Assembly (NCBI RefSeq): GCF_026212465.1
Contig: NC_080057.1
Span: forward strand, 17,917,869-17,981,868
DNA length: 64,000 bases
Direction of reading: 5' to 3'
DNA from: Amaranthus tricolor
Lineage: Eukaryota; Streptophyta; Magnoliopsida; Caryophyllales; Amaranthaceae
Below the pieces are notes generated by a model, which made no database searches, was not told the origin of the DNA, and saw only the letters and a program-made list of their open reading frames with translations. A program made the position numbers and the translations under genes. Positions 49,260-59,803 of this stretch are shown here, piece by piece; within the stretch, counting starts at the first letter, position 1; each line of letters opens with the position of its first letter.

Positions 49260-50590
49260 ATTATGAACACCCGATCGGATCTGTCAAGAACGAGCTAGCT
49301 GACGACTACAGGGGAAGCTTTTCCCAAGCCAGAAGTTTGACTTTTTCTACTTTCTTTGCTAAGAGAAGAGAGAGAAAGGAAAGACAGATGGCAGAAAGCA
49401 ATCCTTCCAACCAGCCAACCCGCGGAGTTGAACACAATACTAACTTCGGCAAGGAAAGAAATCTACCCCTTATTGTTAGCCTTCCCAGATAATGGAGAAG
49501 AAGCTTAAAATGGCTTAGGCTTTATCACATGCTTTCAAACAGGCTTGAGAAAGAAAAAACTGCCTTATTGCTAGTATGGATTATAACTACTATTACATAT
49601 TAAAGGGGAATAAAGAACGAAATCTTCTCTATAGCCCGATAAGAACAGTTACGCCTTTTCCTAAAGCCTTTACTAACTAACTAAAACACCAGGACTTAGT
49701 CTAGCTACCACGGAAAGCATAGTAAGAAGGGCTGAAAGGCCATGTCATATTCCTCGGGAATGATATAAAGATCCTGTTGTGGAAATTTCCAACTGGATGA
49801 ATCTTTTGATTCAAAAGACTTGAGTGTTCCAATGAGCCCGTAGGCAAGGGCCTTACTATTTTCACGTATGACATGAGGTTGTCTACCCCACTAGTATTTG
49901 AACTGGAATGCCAGGCGGAGGAGTGTAACTGCCTTATCGCGCTATCCTACTTGTATGTGAAAAGCATTTCGTACTCGTAACTGATTCCCTCCTAGCGAAA
50001 GAGCTATCGTCGAAAGCTTTTCGTTTACACCGGTTCTTCTAGCTCCAATCGAGAAAGGAGAACCTTGAAAAAAGTCTTTCAAAACTTTACATCCATCAGA
50101 GCGGCAGGCATGGAAAAGAGCCTTGGGGTGAGACAGACGGAGGCAGCCGCAGCCCTGTGAGATCCTATCGGTCGTTAAGGACCTATTCCCAACCAGTCAA
50201 AGACAGACGGGCAGGCTATTTGAGCAGTATTTCCCTGTGTAAACGTGTAAAGTAAAGAAAGAGCGCCTGAATTCATCTTATAGAAAGAAGGCCATCTTGC
50301 TTTACTTTTTTTGGTGTTGAGACCCATAGAAGAAAACTTTAACTTTGAAGCCATACTCTTCTCCGGGAACTCATACTCCTGTAAGGCACCAGCTCTTTGC
50401 CTTCCTTGCTTGCTTTACCTTCCAGTCGAATAGGTTCTATTAAAGCAAAGGCAAGAGGCGATAGTGGCATCAGTCTTTTCTTTCTATGAGGAAAAGGCCC
50501 GGAATGGCCTATTTTGCTAAATGAAAACGTGAGTTTCGGGTCTATTTAGGGATTCATTGATTTGCACCAAGTCTCCGTGATGACCAAAGA
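49260..50590. other. Spacer between trnQ and trnC
   Basis: No gene or RNA was recognised. Confidence 0.5.
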
Positions 50591-50675
50591 AGAGGTACGT
50601 AGTAACTCGACTGTAAGGTTATGTAGTATCTTATTAGAATAATAAGGTTCGAAGAGCTTAGTTGCAAGACTAAGG
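50591..50675 (-). repeat. Array of two or three hairpin mini-elements
   Basis: A degenerate leading unit (TACGTAGTAACTCGACTG) comes first. Next is AAGG + TTATGTAGTAT + CTTATTAGAATAATAAG, then TTCGAAGAG + CTTAGTTGCAAGACTAAG + G. The last unit equals the lone copy at 19075. Confidence 0.8.
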
Positions 50676-50712
50676 AAGAACATTTGACTTTGACACAGGA
50701 GGTGGCGAGTTT

Positions 50713-50783
50713 GGCTAGGTAACATAATGGAAATGTATCGGACTGCAAATCCTGGAATGACGGTTCGACCCCGTCCTTGGCCT
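50713..50783 (+). tRNA. trnC-GCA: tRNA-Cys (GCA), native form
   Basis: The 71-nt tRNA has the acceptor stem GGCTAGG/CTTGGCC with a wobble pair and the anticodon loop CTGCAAA (GCA). The T arm is CGGTTCGACCCCG. It opens the conserved cluster trnC-trnN-trnY-nad2 exon 3. A second, unrelated trnC-GCA lies at 60950. Confidence 0.93.
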
Positions 50784-51210
50784 CGGAGAGTAGCGAGCAG
50801 CACGGAAATTGAATCAAATAAATCAAATGGCATAGTAGAAGGGGGCTTGACTTTGTTTGTTAAAAATCCACAGACAAGATTCTGGAACTTCCAAACCAAA
50901 AAAATACAAGGATGAGAAGGAGCTTTTACGTTACGCTTCAATAGAATGAAATTTGTAAGGGTAGAATAGGCCCCATGGTCGATCGAAGATCCTGTACTAC
51001 TTGAACTCAAATGAATCTATCTGACTTTCAATCCATCTTTGTCCAGCCAGCTCATAAGAAAATGTTAGACCAATCTCGGAGCTGACACAACCGAATTGGT
51101 TAAAGAAAAGGAAACCCCAACAACCAAGTACTCCCGCCTCAAAAAGCGGAAACCGAACAACCACCAGGCTCGTCTGAAGAGGAGGCGGGCGCCCAAAAAG
51201 ATGAAAATGC

Positions 51211-51242
51211 AAGGTATGTAGCCGCTTATGCGAAGCTTAAGG
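51211..51242 (-). repeat. Hairpin mini-element
   Basis: AAGG, the tail TATGTAGCCG, a CTTATGCGAAGCTTAAG hairpin and a final G. It is a one-base variant of the TTAAGC hairpin. Confidence 0.75.
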
Positions 51243-51947
51243 GGTAAAAATAAAGTCTTTTTTTTGAACAACCAACCTGACATAGGGCAATGCAATTGCT
51301 CGCCCACTTAAAGCAGATGGAGATTCTCGGACAGGGAAAGGTGGCACTCGACATCTATTAAACAACACCAAGAACAAAGTCATACCATGTCCTCGAAAGA
51401 ACCTAGTGATGATTGCCATGAATGCTGCCCTCGAGGACGTGTAAAAGAAGGTCTTTGCCGATTCCTATCAACACGGTACACCTCTCAGTAGAAGGGCGTG
51501 AAAAGGCCGTGGAGACTTTGACCGAATGAATAGGCATGCTATCATGATAGACATTTTTTTTTCAGGAAAAAAATCCAGGATGAACGCTTTTTCAGCTTGA
51601 TCGGAATCGATTCTATGATTGAATGGCAGAGACTTAGTAGTAGAAACTCGGAGAGACAGACAGAGAGGGGGCTCTATCATACCTGCTAACTCCTAGGATG
51701 AGAAGTCAGTCTCTTGCTTTTGGCAGGAAAAGTATCGGTAGAGTGAGTCTACTTAGCGAACTGGAAGGACGCGGAGATCGATTGATCAATATGAATCTCG
51801 AGAGTGGATGGTTGACTGCCGCCCCCTTGTCCTGGAGTCTCTCCGGCCGGGGAGGGGCTTGCTATCGTAACCTTTTCCCCGGTGTATGTGAAAAAAGTGA
51901 CGAACCCATTTTGGTCATAGGTTAGTCCAAAGAACGAGAGTCGGCTT

Positions 51948-52012
51948 CCTTAATCTAAAGATTAAGTAAGTAAACTACCAACATGCTTCGCACTAAGTAA
52001 GTAAACAACCTT
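51948..52012 (+). repeat. Two tandem hairpin mini-elements before trnN
   Basis: The first has the hairpin CTTAATCTAAAGATTAAG and the tail TAAGTAAACTACC. The second has a worn ACATGCTTCGCACTAAG hairpin and the tail TAAGTAAACAACC, then CCTT. trnN starts 12 bp later. Confidence 0.8.
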
Positions 52013-52023
52013 AAGTCCGTTGT

Positions 52024-52095
52024 TCCTCAGTAGCTCAGTGGTAGAGCGGTCGGCTGTTAACCGATTGGTCGTAGGTTCAAATCCTACTTGGGGAG
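52024..52095 (+). tRNA. trnN-GUU: tRNA-Asn (GUU), plastid-like
   Basis: The 72-nt tRNA has the acceptor stem TCCTCAG/TTGGGGA and the anticodon loop CTGTTAA (GUU). The T arm is AGGTTCAAATCCT. It is the plastid-derived form used by angiosperm mitochondria. Confidence 0.95.
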
Positions 52096-52697
52096 AATTT
52101 GAAGTTATCGCCTTTCTGACCTAGCGACCCCCGTCCTTCTACTTCGTTTCTAAACTAGCAGAATCAATCGTGGGACATTCAAAGTGAGAAGTTTCTTCTT
52201 GGGTTTTATTCCTCACTCTCGTATAGGCGAACTTGGTTCGTTCAATTCTTAGGGAGAAGAAGGATCCGCTGGGAATGAATGGGCAGACTTAAGTAGTCTC
52301 TTCATTAGCCGGAAGGAAGATCTCCACTCATTTCATTCAGTGCCTGCGGTAAGGTAAGGCAAGGCGCGACCCACAACAAAGGAAGGGGGAAAGCTTGCTT
52401 GCTGTAGCCCTTTTTTAGTAGGCTAGGCTTAGTAAGCGTAAGCTATTTAAGTAGGCTTGCAGCTTCGCTAGAAGCGACAAAGAGGGGAAGAAGGCCGACG
52501 ACTACATGAGAGGGAAGCTGTCTACGAAGCCTTGCCCCTTGCTTTACAGAGATTGTTATGAACTGACTAAATGACTAGATTCCCCCGGAACGCTAGCCAA
52601 GCTAATAGTCTTAGTTTCTCAATAAGCTTATTGATTGATTCAGCGAACAAATCGCCTCTTTCTTAGAACCTATTGAGGAGGGCCTCAGCCCGGGAAG

Positions 52698-52779
52698 GGG
52701 AGAGTGGCCGAGTGGTTAAAAGCGACAGACTGTAAATCTGTTGAAGTTTTCTACGTAGGTTCGAATCCTACCTCTCCCA
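52698..52779 (+). tRNA. trnY-GUA: tRNA-Tyr (GUA)
   Basis: The 82-nt class II tRNA has the acceptor stem GGGAGAG/CTCTCCC and the anticodon loop CTGTAAA (GUA). It has a long variable arm. It lies about 500 bp before nad2 exon 3, the usual angiosperm arrangement. Confidence 0.95.
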
Positions 52780-53294
52780 CTTGTTTGTTGTAGACTTCAG
52801 CGAAGAGAAAGAAGGCATTCGTCAGCGGAGGAAGGCCAACCGAGCGAAGCTCTTTCTTTTGGCCGTGCCTTGAAGTTAAATTGTATCGTATGTTAGTTAG
52901 AGAGGTTAGCGAACTACTACGATCTATAGATTCTCCATCTATATCCAATCCCAACGAGAATAGAAGCGAGTCGCTTCCGGCTTGGCTTGTAATCGTAGTC
53001 TTTTAGCTTATGTAGTGGTCGGCCTTCCTACACGCACGCGCTCGCAAGTACAACTTGCCTTGGTTCGGGACGAAGCCAAGCCGATACATATGATAGGCGA
53101 AGGAAAGACCTCCATTTCATAGCGCCTGGAGAACGCAAGTTTGATCGAGGATTGGAGAGGAAGGGTGGAAGAAAGGGCTCGGGATGGATTTAGGAGTCTT
53201 TGTGCGAGCCGTATGCGGCGAGAGTCGCACGTACGGTAACGAGGGGGGTTCGCGTCTATACGCGTAGTGTGGTGGTTTGGCCTACCCACCCTAT
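52780..53294 (+). other. nad2: nad2 intron 2, 3' half (trans-spliced)
   Basis: GAGCCGTATGCGGCGAGAGT...CGCACGTACGG at about 53207-53240 is a domain V hairpin. A domain VI-like region follows and ends in CCCACCCTAT just before exon 3 at 53295. The upstream half follows exon 2 at the start of the window on the opposite strand. The start given here is approximate. Confidence 0.8.
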
Positions 53295-53455
53295 TTGTTC
53301 CATGATCTATGGGTCTACAGGAGCTACCCATTTCGATCAATTAGCCAAGATTTTGACCGGATACGAAATCACAGGTGTTGGATCTAGTGGTATTTTTATG
53401 GGAATTCTTTTTATCGCTGTAGGATCCCTATTCAAGATCACTGCAGTTCCTTTTC
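53295..53455 (+). CDS. nad2: NADH dehydrogenase subunit 2, exon 3
   Basis: The 161-bp exon begins with the T that completes the glycine codon of exon 2 and then reads CSMIYGSTGATHFDQLAKIL, TGYEITGVGSSGIFMGILFI and FKITAVPF. It ends with a single C that exon 4 completes to histidine. Length and both phases agree with the angiosperm gene. The frame is open throughout. Confidence 0.95.
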
Positions 53456-54014
53456 GGGCGGCTGTAGAACGGACGGCCGCCTATAAGTGGTAGGTTAGGG
53501 TGGGTGGTACCGCTCAGATTGCGGCCAATCTTCCTAACCGCGCGCGGGCTGGGCTTAGAGCGCGTGAAACTCATCACTACCTCGTAAGGGCGTTGAGACC
53601 ATAGCATGTTAAACGAAAGCGCCGCTTTCTCTCTAGTGTTGTCACACAGCTGCCCGCCTAGAAGAGCCGCTCGCTCTCTAGTGTTGTCACACAAGATAAG
53701 CACGCCGCCCGCCTGCTGGCCGGGCGAATCGAAGTTCTCTTCCGGTCAACTGTCCCCCAGTCAAGTGCAAAAAACACAGTAGAATCACGCAATGCACGCT
53801 GCTGGTGTGCTTCCTGCCCGCGAGGAAAGAAAGAAGAGCGACAAGGTTCAGTTCAGATTTTACTGTTTGCAGTATGGGAGCAGATTACCCAAAAAATCCC
53901 TGGGAACAATGAAAAAATAGATATCTCGGTATCGAAAACTATAGGAGGCTGTATTGGCGAGATCCAACGGTAAACAGCTGCCTAAAAGAAAAACCGCCTG
54001 GAAGTCCGAGGACC

Positions 54015-54038
54015 TTTAGTACTGTACCCTACCCCCGA
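54015..54038 (+). repeat. 24-bp repeat, copy 2
   Basis: An exact match of 9231-9254, here inside nad2 intron 3. Confidence 0.8.
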
Positions 54039-54123
54039 ACCAGCAGCCTTCGCGCCAAGCAAGACCGCCCTTGTCCCCTTCCTTTCTCCATTCTGCCTTC
54101 TTCTTTGCTTTTGCTTTGTTTCA

Positions 54124-54156
54124 AAGGTTATGTAGTAGCTTATTAGAATAATAAGG
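54124..54156 (-). repeat. Hairpin mini-element in nad2 intron 3
   Basis: AAGG, the tail TTATGTAGTAG, the hairpin CTTATTAGAATAATAAG and a final G. It differs from the 50615 unit by one tail base. Confidence 0.85.
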
Positions 54157-54306
54157 AGTCTAAGGCAAAGCTAAAGTGGTTCGTATGCCTACTTTACCCA
54201 CTTGACGAAAGGGAACGAACTTTGTTTCGTTTCCGGGTTTATGGATTGGATTCAGTCAGCGTCACGACATAATCAAAAGGAAGGAGTGACACTTACCGGC
54301 GAACCA

Positions 54307-54342
54307 AAGGGAATTCCTATTCACTTACTTGAATAAGTAAGG
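54307..54342 (-). repeat. Hairpin mini-element in nad2 intron 3
   Basis: AAGG, the tail GAATTCCTATTCA, the hairpin CTTACTTGAATAAGTAAG and a final G. All 36 bases are identical to 62945-62980. Confidence 0.88.
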
Positions 54343-54881
54343 AAAGAAGTAACTATCAAAGAACTCACACGACTGAAGTACCAAAGGTGCGCTCCGCCCG
54401 ATGACTAAGAAATAGGGTTGGGCTTGAATTGAAGTGATGAGGTCGCAAAGAGGAAAGTAGGGCTCCTATTGACTAAAGGTTGCTTTTTCGGGTTCCTTTA
54501 GAATGAAAGTAGCTTACGCTACCTTACTACTTACTTTGTTTTATTCAAAGGGCGAACAGCCCCCCAACTAGTCGTATGGGGGGGTGCTTGTGGTAAGCTG
54601 CCTTGGATAGGAAGAATTCCTAAAAAGAAAAAAAAGGCAAAGTCCGGTATTTGACGAAGATCTTCCTTTCTATCAATAGATAGGAATGAGTGTTCGATAT
54701 AGGGGATAAGATCTATCTGGTCTTTTTCTTTATTTTTTTTCATGGCATAGCTAGGACCCTTCAAATCATGTTTGAGCCTATGTTCAAACCAAACCCACTC
54801 CCTATTTGAAGTAAGGCCGGAAGCCCGCCAAGTTCAGATAAGAGAATGCTTTTCTCTAACCATTAAGGGAAAGGCTCGACG

Positions 54882-54915
54882 AAGGTTGTTTACTTGCTTA
54901 CTTGAACAAGTAAGG
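54882..54915 (-). repeat. Hairpin mini-element in nad2 intron 3
   Basis: AAGG, the tail TTGTTTACTTG, the hairpin CTTACTTGAACAAGTAAG and a final G. Confidence 0.85.
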
Positions 54916-55538
54916 AAGGAAAGGGCTTTCGGAGATCGATATTTTCTTAGTTTTTCATCGAAAACGAAGAAGACCGAGAATGTCAATCTTTCTTTCGAAA
55001 GAAGGGAACGCGCTTTTTCGACCGCGGTGGTATGATTTTCGGGCCTTCTCCTCGTTCCGCTCGCTGGCCTATTGGGATAGCAGCCTTTGGGCTTTGCCTG
55101 CTCTTTTTTAAAAATTTAATAAAGAATTCCGACTCGGCCCGGGAAAGCGCTGGCAACAACAGAAAGGAAGGGGTCCATGTAGCTGCTGCGTCCGCTCCCT
55201 TCTTAGTCAATAGAGCAGCAGGTTCGGCATCTACTACAAAAGATAGAATCCACTTCAGATAACCACGCCTCTCCTAGGCAGCGTGTGGAATGGCCGAGAG
55301 CGGACCTTTTTGGATATATAATCCAAGTCGAGAGTGGAGTTACGGGAACAGCCGTCTGATGGAAAACAACTTTCACGTTCGGTTCAGAGAGCACTTTTTT
55401 CGTTGAGAATTCTTCGTTCCCTTTCGTGTGAATTCCCTAGCAGCGAATTAAAAACTTTTGGGGCCCTATCTATTCCATCTATCGAGCCCCGAAGAAAACC
55501 TACCTCCCCTTCGGACTCAATCTCTTTTTTGACTCTAT

Positions 55539-56111
55539 ATATGTGGGCACCGGATATCTATGAGGGTTCACCCACCCCGGTTACAGCATTCTTTTCTATT
55601 GCGCCTAAAATATCTATTTCTGCTAATATTTTACGTGTTTTTATTTATGGTTCCTATGGAGCTACATTGCAACAAATCTTCTTTTTCTGCAGCATTGCTT
55701 CTATGATCTTAGGAGCACTGGCCGCCATGGCCCAAACGAAAGTAAAAAGACTTCTAGCTCATAGTTCAATTGGACATGTAGGTTATATTCGTACTGGTTT
55801 CTCATGTGGAACCATAGAAGGAATTCAATCACTACTAATTGGTCTCTTTATTTATGTATCAATGACGATAGATGCATTCGCTATAGTTTCAGCATTACGG
55901 CAAACACGTGTCAAATATATAGCGGATTTGGGCGCTCTAGCCAAAACGAATCCTATTTCGGCTATTACCTTCTCTATTACTATGTTCTCATACGCAGGAA
56001 TACCCCCGTTAGCCGGCTTTTGTAGTAAATTCTATTTGTTCTTCGCCGCTTTGGGTTGTGGGGCTTACTTCCTAGCCCCAGTGGGAGTAGTGACTAGCGT
56101 TATAGGTTGTT
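55539..56111 (+). CDS. nad2: NADH dehydrogenase subunit 2, exon 4
   Basis: The 573-bp exon starts AT, finishing the histidine codon opened in exon 3, then reads MWAPDIYEGSPTPVTAFFSI, AQTKVKRLLAHSSIGHVGYI, GLFIYVSMTIDAFAIVSALR and SYAGIPPLAGFCSKFYLFFA. It ends at GVVTSVIGC plus one partial codon (56111). The length equals the usual angiosperm exon 4. The open frame continues to 56530 only because the following intron happens to be open. Confidence 0.95.
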
Positions 56112-56603
56112 GGGCGGCCGGAAGGTTGCCACGAGTAAGTCAGTTTGGGGACCGAAGGCAGTTCCCCGTGCACCGGACACGTAGCTTACCGTATCAGTTG
56201 CGACACGGATGGGAATGCATGCTACGAAAGATAGGGTCGAGTCTGATACATCAACCGTCTGTCTACTCAATATCCTTGTACGAGTCCACAATCACTACAC
56301 GAGATGAACCCTGGGTTGGTGAATTTAAGTTGGCCTTAGGTGTAATAGGACTCTCAGTTACTGCGCACGACCGTATACTGACTGAGGTGCTCCCCGCCGG
56401 TTGTTGGAACGACGCGAGCCGGGCCGGGCCTCAATTCAGAAAGATAAAGGGCCCAAAAGTCTTAATAAATAGGGGTTTCCAAATTCCCCATCTCATTGAG
56501 GGCGGAAAACGAATCGACATCTCGATGTGATACAGCCTTTTTATATTTTAGTTGGGAAAGAACGGCGAAGTCCATCCAACCCGTCCAATGAAGAATAAGA
56601 AGA
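56112..56603 (+). other. nad2: nad2 intron 4, 5' part
   Basis: The intron begins GGGCGGCCGG, as intron 3 does (GGGCGG). The sequence runs into the assembly gap. Exon 5 (expected 188 bp, ending in a ...MALSLYL-type tail) was not found after the gap, so it is in the gap or elsewhere. Confidence 0.75.
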
Positions 56604-56703
56604 NNNNNNNNNNNNNNNNNNNNNNNNNNNNNNNNNNNNNNNNNNNNNNNNNNNNNNNNNNNNNNNNNNNNNNNNNNNNNNNNNNNNNNNNNNNNNNNNN
56701 NNN
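56604..56703. other. Assembly gap (100 N)
   Basis: Exactly 100 unknown bases, the conventional size for a gap of unknown length. Linkage of the two sides is therefore not proven by sequence. Confidence 0.99.
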
Positions 56704-57839
56704 GTAGGGGTCATACAAAGGCAGCTTAGTTCCCTGGAGGAGTACCCATTAGCTGATCAATAGTCAATCAACCAGCATAAGACTTTGACTTTCATTCTAT
56801 TGGATTTTCAATTGAATGAAAGACGGAATCGCTTTCACTATCATTCGACTTGCTAGCACTCGTCCCGCCGTAAAGTGAATCAAGCAACGGAACTGAAAGA
56901 CTACTGCTAGCTAGCTTAATAAGCCTGTGTAAAACTGTCTTGACAGGCGTCAAAACCGCGAACCTTAAAACTGTTGTTTTAGCCGCGGGTAAGGTAAAGA
57001 GACCTGGGGCTTGCTTTTCAGGAAAGAGGTGAAGACTGCTAGGGAGAGGGCTTACAGAAAGAGCTAGGGTATTTTCGCAGGCTGAAGTCAACAGACGAAG
57101 GAGGGCAGATCCGAGTTGTTAGATGTGAAGAAAGACCCAAGTTGGAAGATGAAGGAAGTGAAACTGGCTTTGTTGGGAGACAAAGGGACTTTAGTAGCTG
57201 ACTTGCTCGAGTCTGGAAGTGAATTTACGGGTTGAGTCGATAGATAGATGAGGGATTAAGGCAGAAAACAGACTGAGAATTGATGCAACAACCCGAAAAC
57301 AGGTGTCACAGTTTTCACGGATTTTGGGCTTATATGCCTCTAGTCAATATACGAGATAAGCAAGGATCAATCAATAGTAAAGATACCCACGGGCAGAGTT
57401 CAATTTTAAATTTACTTATAATAAAAGGTTTAAGAATTTAGCTAAGCAAGAGCGGTTTGCTCGGGTTAGCGAAGGAAAGAAAGCTCAACACGTCTTTCTG
57501 ATGAAGAATTTTCGTGCATCAGTATATCAGCTGATTAGATATGAGGAAGAGCTATGTAGCAAGATCTCCGATCGGGTGAACCCAAACAAACTCTTTTTTC
57601 TGCCTCGATTGAGCCTTGTATCGGACTGCTTTTCTTTTAGGTGAGAAAGGCACTCTCACGGCTTGGTTCTCCCTTCCTTCGTGAATGTAATTGAAGTGGA
57701 GGAGAATTGCCCGGAGATTGGGACTACATCGGTCGTGGAATCAAGTAGACCGACCGAAAGTAATGAAACAGAGAAGGAATCGGCCATTGTGGTTCTCTCC
57801 AAGCCCTCAGATAGTATGAGTCAGCATTCATGTAAAACC
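56704..57839. other. Spacer after the gap
   Basis: No gene was recognised. An open frame at 57663-57854 is polar and unassigned. Confidence 0.45.
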
Positions 57840-58203
57840 CCTGTCTATCATTAACAATGGTCTTAGTACTTCATGGTTTAAATGTAATCTCTTTATGAGA
57901 AGTATCTTTTAATTAATGGGTTTTAGGGAGTCTTGTAATTCAAAGAGTTTACCATTAGGTCGTAGGATTTAGAGTTTGATCCCTCAAGGTTTATGTCCTT
58001 GTAAAGTTAAAATCAAATATGTTTGATAAACGTGTGGTAACCTAGAGTTAGGTTGTTGATGATCCTAGTGGTGAGATCATCGTGTTGACCATAGAGGTTG
58101 GTTGAGTAGGTCTCTAGTGGTGAGGTCTAGATTTCTAGTGGTGAAATCGAAGTGAGTTGAGTTAGAAAGCGGGGTGCTAAGGCCTGACAAGTGGTATCAG
58201 AGC
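57840..58203 (+). mobile_element. LTR tail and primer binding site
   Basis: The sequence ends CTGACA at 58189 and is followed by TGGTATCAGAGC at 58192-58203, the initiator-tRNA primer binding site of plant LTR retrotransposons. Before it, CTAGTGGTGAGATC-like words occur three times. Only about 200 bp of possible internal sequence follows. The LTR start is not defined. Confidence 0.7.
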
Positions 58204-58424
58204 CAACTTGCGTGGATAGTAGCCTCTGTTGTATTGTAGGATCATGGCAACCTCATATGCGCGTGAGTCTCTCGCCTGGATTCTTCCGGATAAAGACCCA
58301 TCAAGCTAAAAATTACATATATAGAAGAAAGTTGCTTTCTTCTCCGGATCCTCCACCAGGAAAGGAAGAAAGCCGGAAGCTTTGATTGAAGAGATTCGAT
58401 CTTGCACTTTTTCTTACTTTAACA

Positions 58425-58450
58425 AGGAATTACCTTACCCTAACGAGTAA
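58425..58450 (+). repeat. Partial hairpin mini-elements
   Basis: GGAATTACCTT, the end of one tail, is followed by TACCCTAACGAGTAA, the start of a hairpin seen complete in the 2200 array. Confidence 0.55.
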
Positions 58451-58570
58451 AAAGCAACCGATCTTCTTGTCCAATCAATTCGAAACACCCCTCCTTATCG
58501 TGACCCATCTTGTTGCAATGAGAACAAGGTCCAGCTACCTTGTCCATGGATTGGGAAGCGACAGAAGGTT

Positions 58571-59079
58571 TGTTGGCATAATATCCTTATGATAAGAAGG
58601 CTTCTTCTTTATTGATATGTGCGTTGTTTTACATTGAAGGTTGAGAAGCTAAGGACACACCTTAGAACTCACAGGACTTAAGCACACAGCTTAAGGAACC
58701 AGAAAGATTCACTTCATTCATTCTGATTTGAAATTACAGCAATTTCCATATAAATAGGCTAGCTTAATCTCTACAGTTTAAACATAGATTAAGCTTAACA
58801 AAGTAGGCTTTACTTAGTCTAAACTTAATTTAGAAAAGAAACCTAGGTCGAATTACACAAGTTTCTCCTAGGCAAAATGATCAAAAACAGACTCAAATAA
58901 TGAGAAAATGCTGCTCTTACTGTGCTGCTGCTGCTGCCTGCTTTTCCATCCTATAGTGAGGTTTCTTCATTGGATTTAAATCCTATTGGACCCAAATGTA
59001 ATAACCATCCAATTGCTGAGCTAGCATTAAAAATACTCCAAACAATCCGGATGTTCACACAGTAGCTGCCAAAATGACA
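58571..59079 (-). mobile_element. Putative 3' LTR of a Ty3/gypsy element
   Basis: The 509-bp block begins TGTTGGCATA and ends AATGACA on the plus strand, so it has TG...CA ends. It lies just beyond the gypsy integrase C-terminus read on the minus strand, where the 3' LTR belongs. No second LTR was found to compare. Confidence 0.55.
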
Positions 59080-59086
59080 GTTTTAC

Positions 59087-59120
59087 CCTTACTCTAACAA
59101 GTAAGCGAGTAAACAACCTT
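59087..59120 (+). repeat. Hairpin mini-element
   Basis: CCTT, the hairpin CTTACTCTAACAAGTAAG, the tail CGAGTAAACAACC and CCTT. It lies between the gypsy LTR and the 60-bp repeat. Confidence 0.85.
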
Positions 59121-59124
59121 AACT

Positions 59125-59184
59125 GCGATTTCCTTTAACGAAAAGGAGATCATAGATACTCAAGAAAGAGGTCTTAGTCTACTA
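59125..59184 (+). repeat. 60-bp repeat, copy 2
   Basis: An exact direct copy of 36056-36115, five bases after a hairpin element. Confidence 0.85.
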
Positions 59185-59589
59185 ATCTGCTTGTATAATC
59201 AATTCTGTTTTGGTGCTAGCTTGGCTAATTAGGGATAAAAACTCTATCTCCAACGTGTCGCCTCCACCTAGACCTGCTGACATGTCTTGCTTTGATGATT
59301 TGGCCACTGACTCAGCAAGCTCTTGTACAAAGAGTATGGATGACTTAGTTGGACAGAATGCTCCTGCATCATTCTCCCCTGGTTGGAATGCAGCCTCATC
59401 TGATTCAGCTGGTTCAGGTGCATCTTCAAAGTAAGGTGCCAAATCTCCTACTAGAAGAAGACAGGTCAGACAAGTATGGGTACCTAAAGTCACTCAAAAG
59501 GTTGCTGACACATTTCCCATTTCTGCTGGTAACTCCACTCTGTAGGCATTGCTTCCAACCTTCTCTACAATCTTGAAAGGTCCATCACT

Positions 59590-59621
59590 CCATAAGCTTC
59601 GCTTAAGCGACTACATACCTT
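59590..59621 (+). repeat. Hairpin mini-element inside gypsy integrase (a)
   Basis: CCAT, the hairpin TAAGCTTCGCTTA with GCGA, the tail CTACATACC and CCTT. Removing 28 bp joins KLMPR to SDGPFKIV in frame. Confidence 0.9.
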
Positions 59622-59641
59622 GGCATGAGCTTCTTCTTTCT

Positions 59642-59675
59642 CCTTACTCTATCAAGTGAGTAAGTAAACTACCTT
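59642..59675 (+). repeat. Hairpin mini-element inside gypsy integrase (b)
   Basis: CCTT, the hairpin CTTACTCTATCAAGTGAG, the tail TAAGTAAACTACC and CCTT. Removing 30 bp joins KERFPAR to RKKKLMPR. Confidence 0.92.
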
Positions 59676-59740
59676 GCTGGGAACCTTTCTTTTCTAAGAT
59701 GTAGCCATACAAGATCACCTGGCTTATAGACAACTTCTTT

Positions 59741-59803
59741 CCTTAAGCTTCGCTGTTGATACTATATAACCAACATCTAAAGATGTTGATATTACATAAC
59801 CTT
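59741..59803 (+). repeat. Two tandem mini-elements inside gypsy integrase (c)
   Basis: One unit has a damaged CTTAAGCTTCGCTGTTG hairpin with the tail ATACTATATAACC. The other is AACATCTAAAGATGTT with the tail GATATTACATAACC. Removing 59 bp joins ...QR to KEVVYKPGDLV in frame. Confidence 0.88.

Larger units (their letters stand above)
53456..55538 (+). other. nad2: nad2 intron 3 (cis group II)
   Basis: The intron starts GGGCGGCTG at 53456. Near its 3' end it has a domain V-like hairpin, CAGCCGTCTG...CACGTTCGGTTC, at about 55348-55385. It is about 2.1 kb, without a maturase. Three hairpin mini-elements (54124, 54307, 54882) and a copy of the 24-bp repeat (54015) lie inside, so the intron tolerates such insertions. 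Confidence 0.85.

Noticed and set aside
50546..51010. 154-codon minus-strand ORF
   Set aside because: It is antisense to trnC and runs through a hairpin array; no conserved protein.
55032..55262. ORF in nad2 intron 3
   Set aside because: It is intron sequence upstream of domain V with no maturase motif.
56112..56530. Open frame continuing NAD2 past exon 4 with WAAGRLPRVSQF and beyond
   Set aside because: It begins exactly at the expected exon 4 boundary with GGGCGG, the same start as intron 3, so it is intron read-through and not a C-terminal extension.
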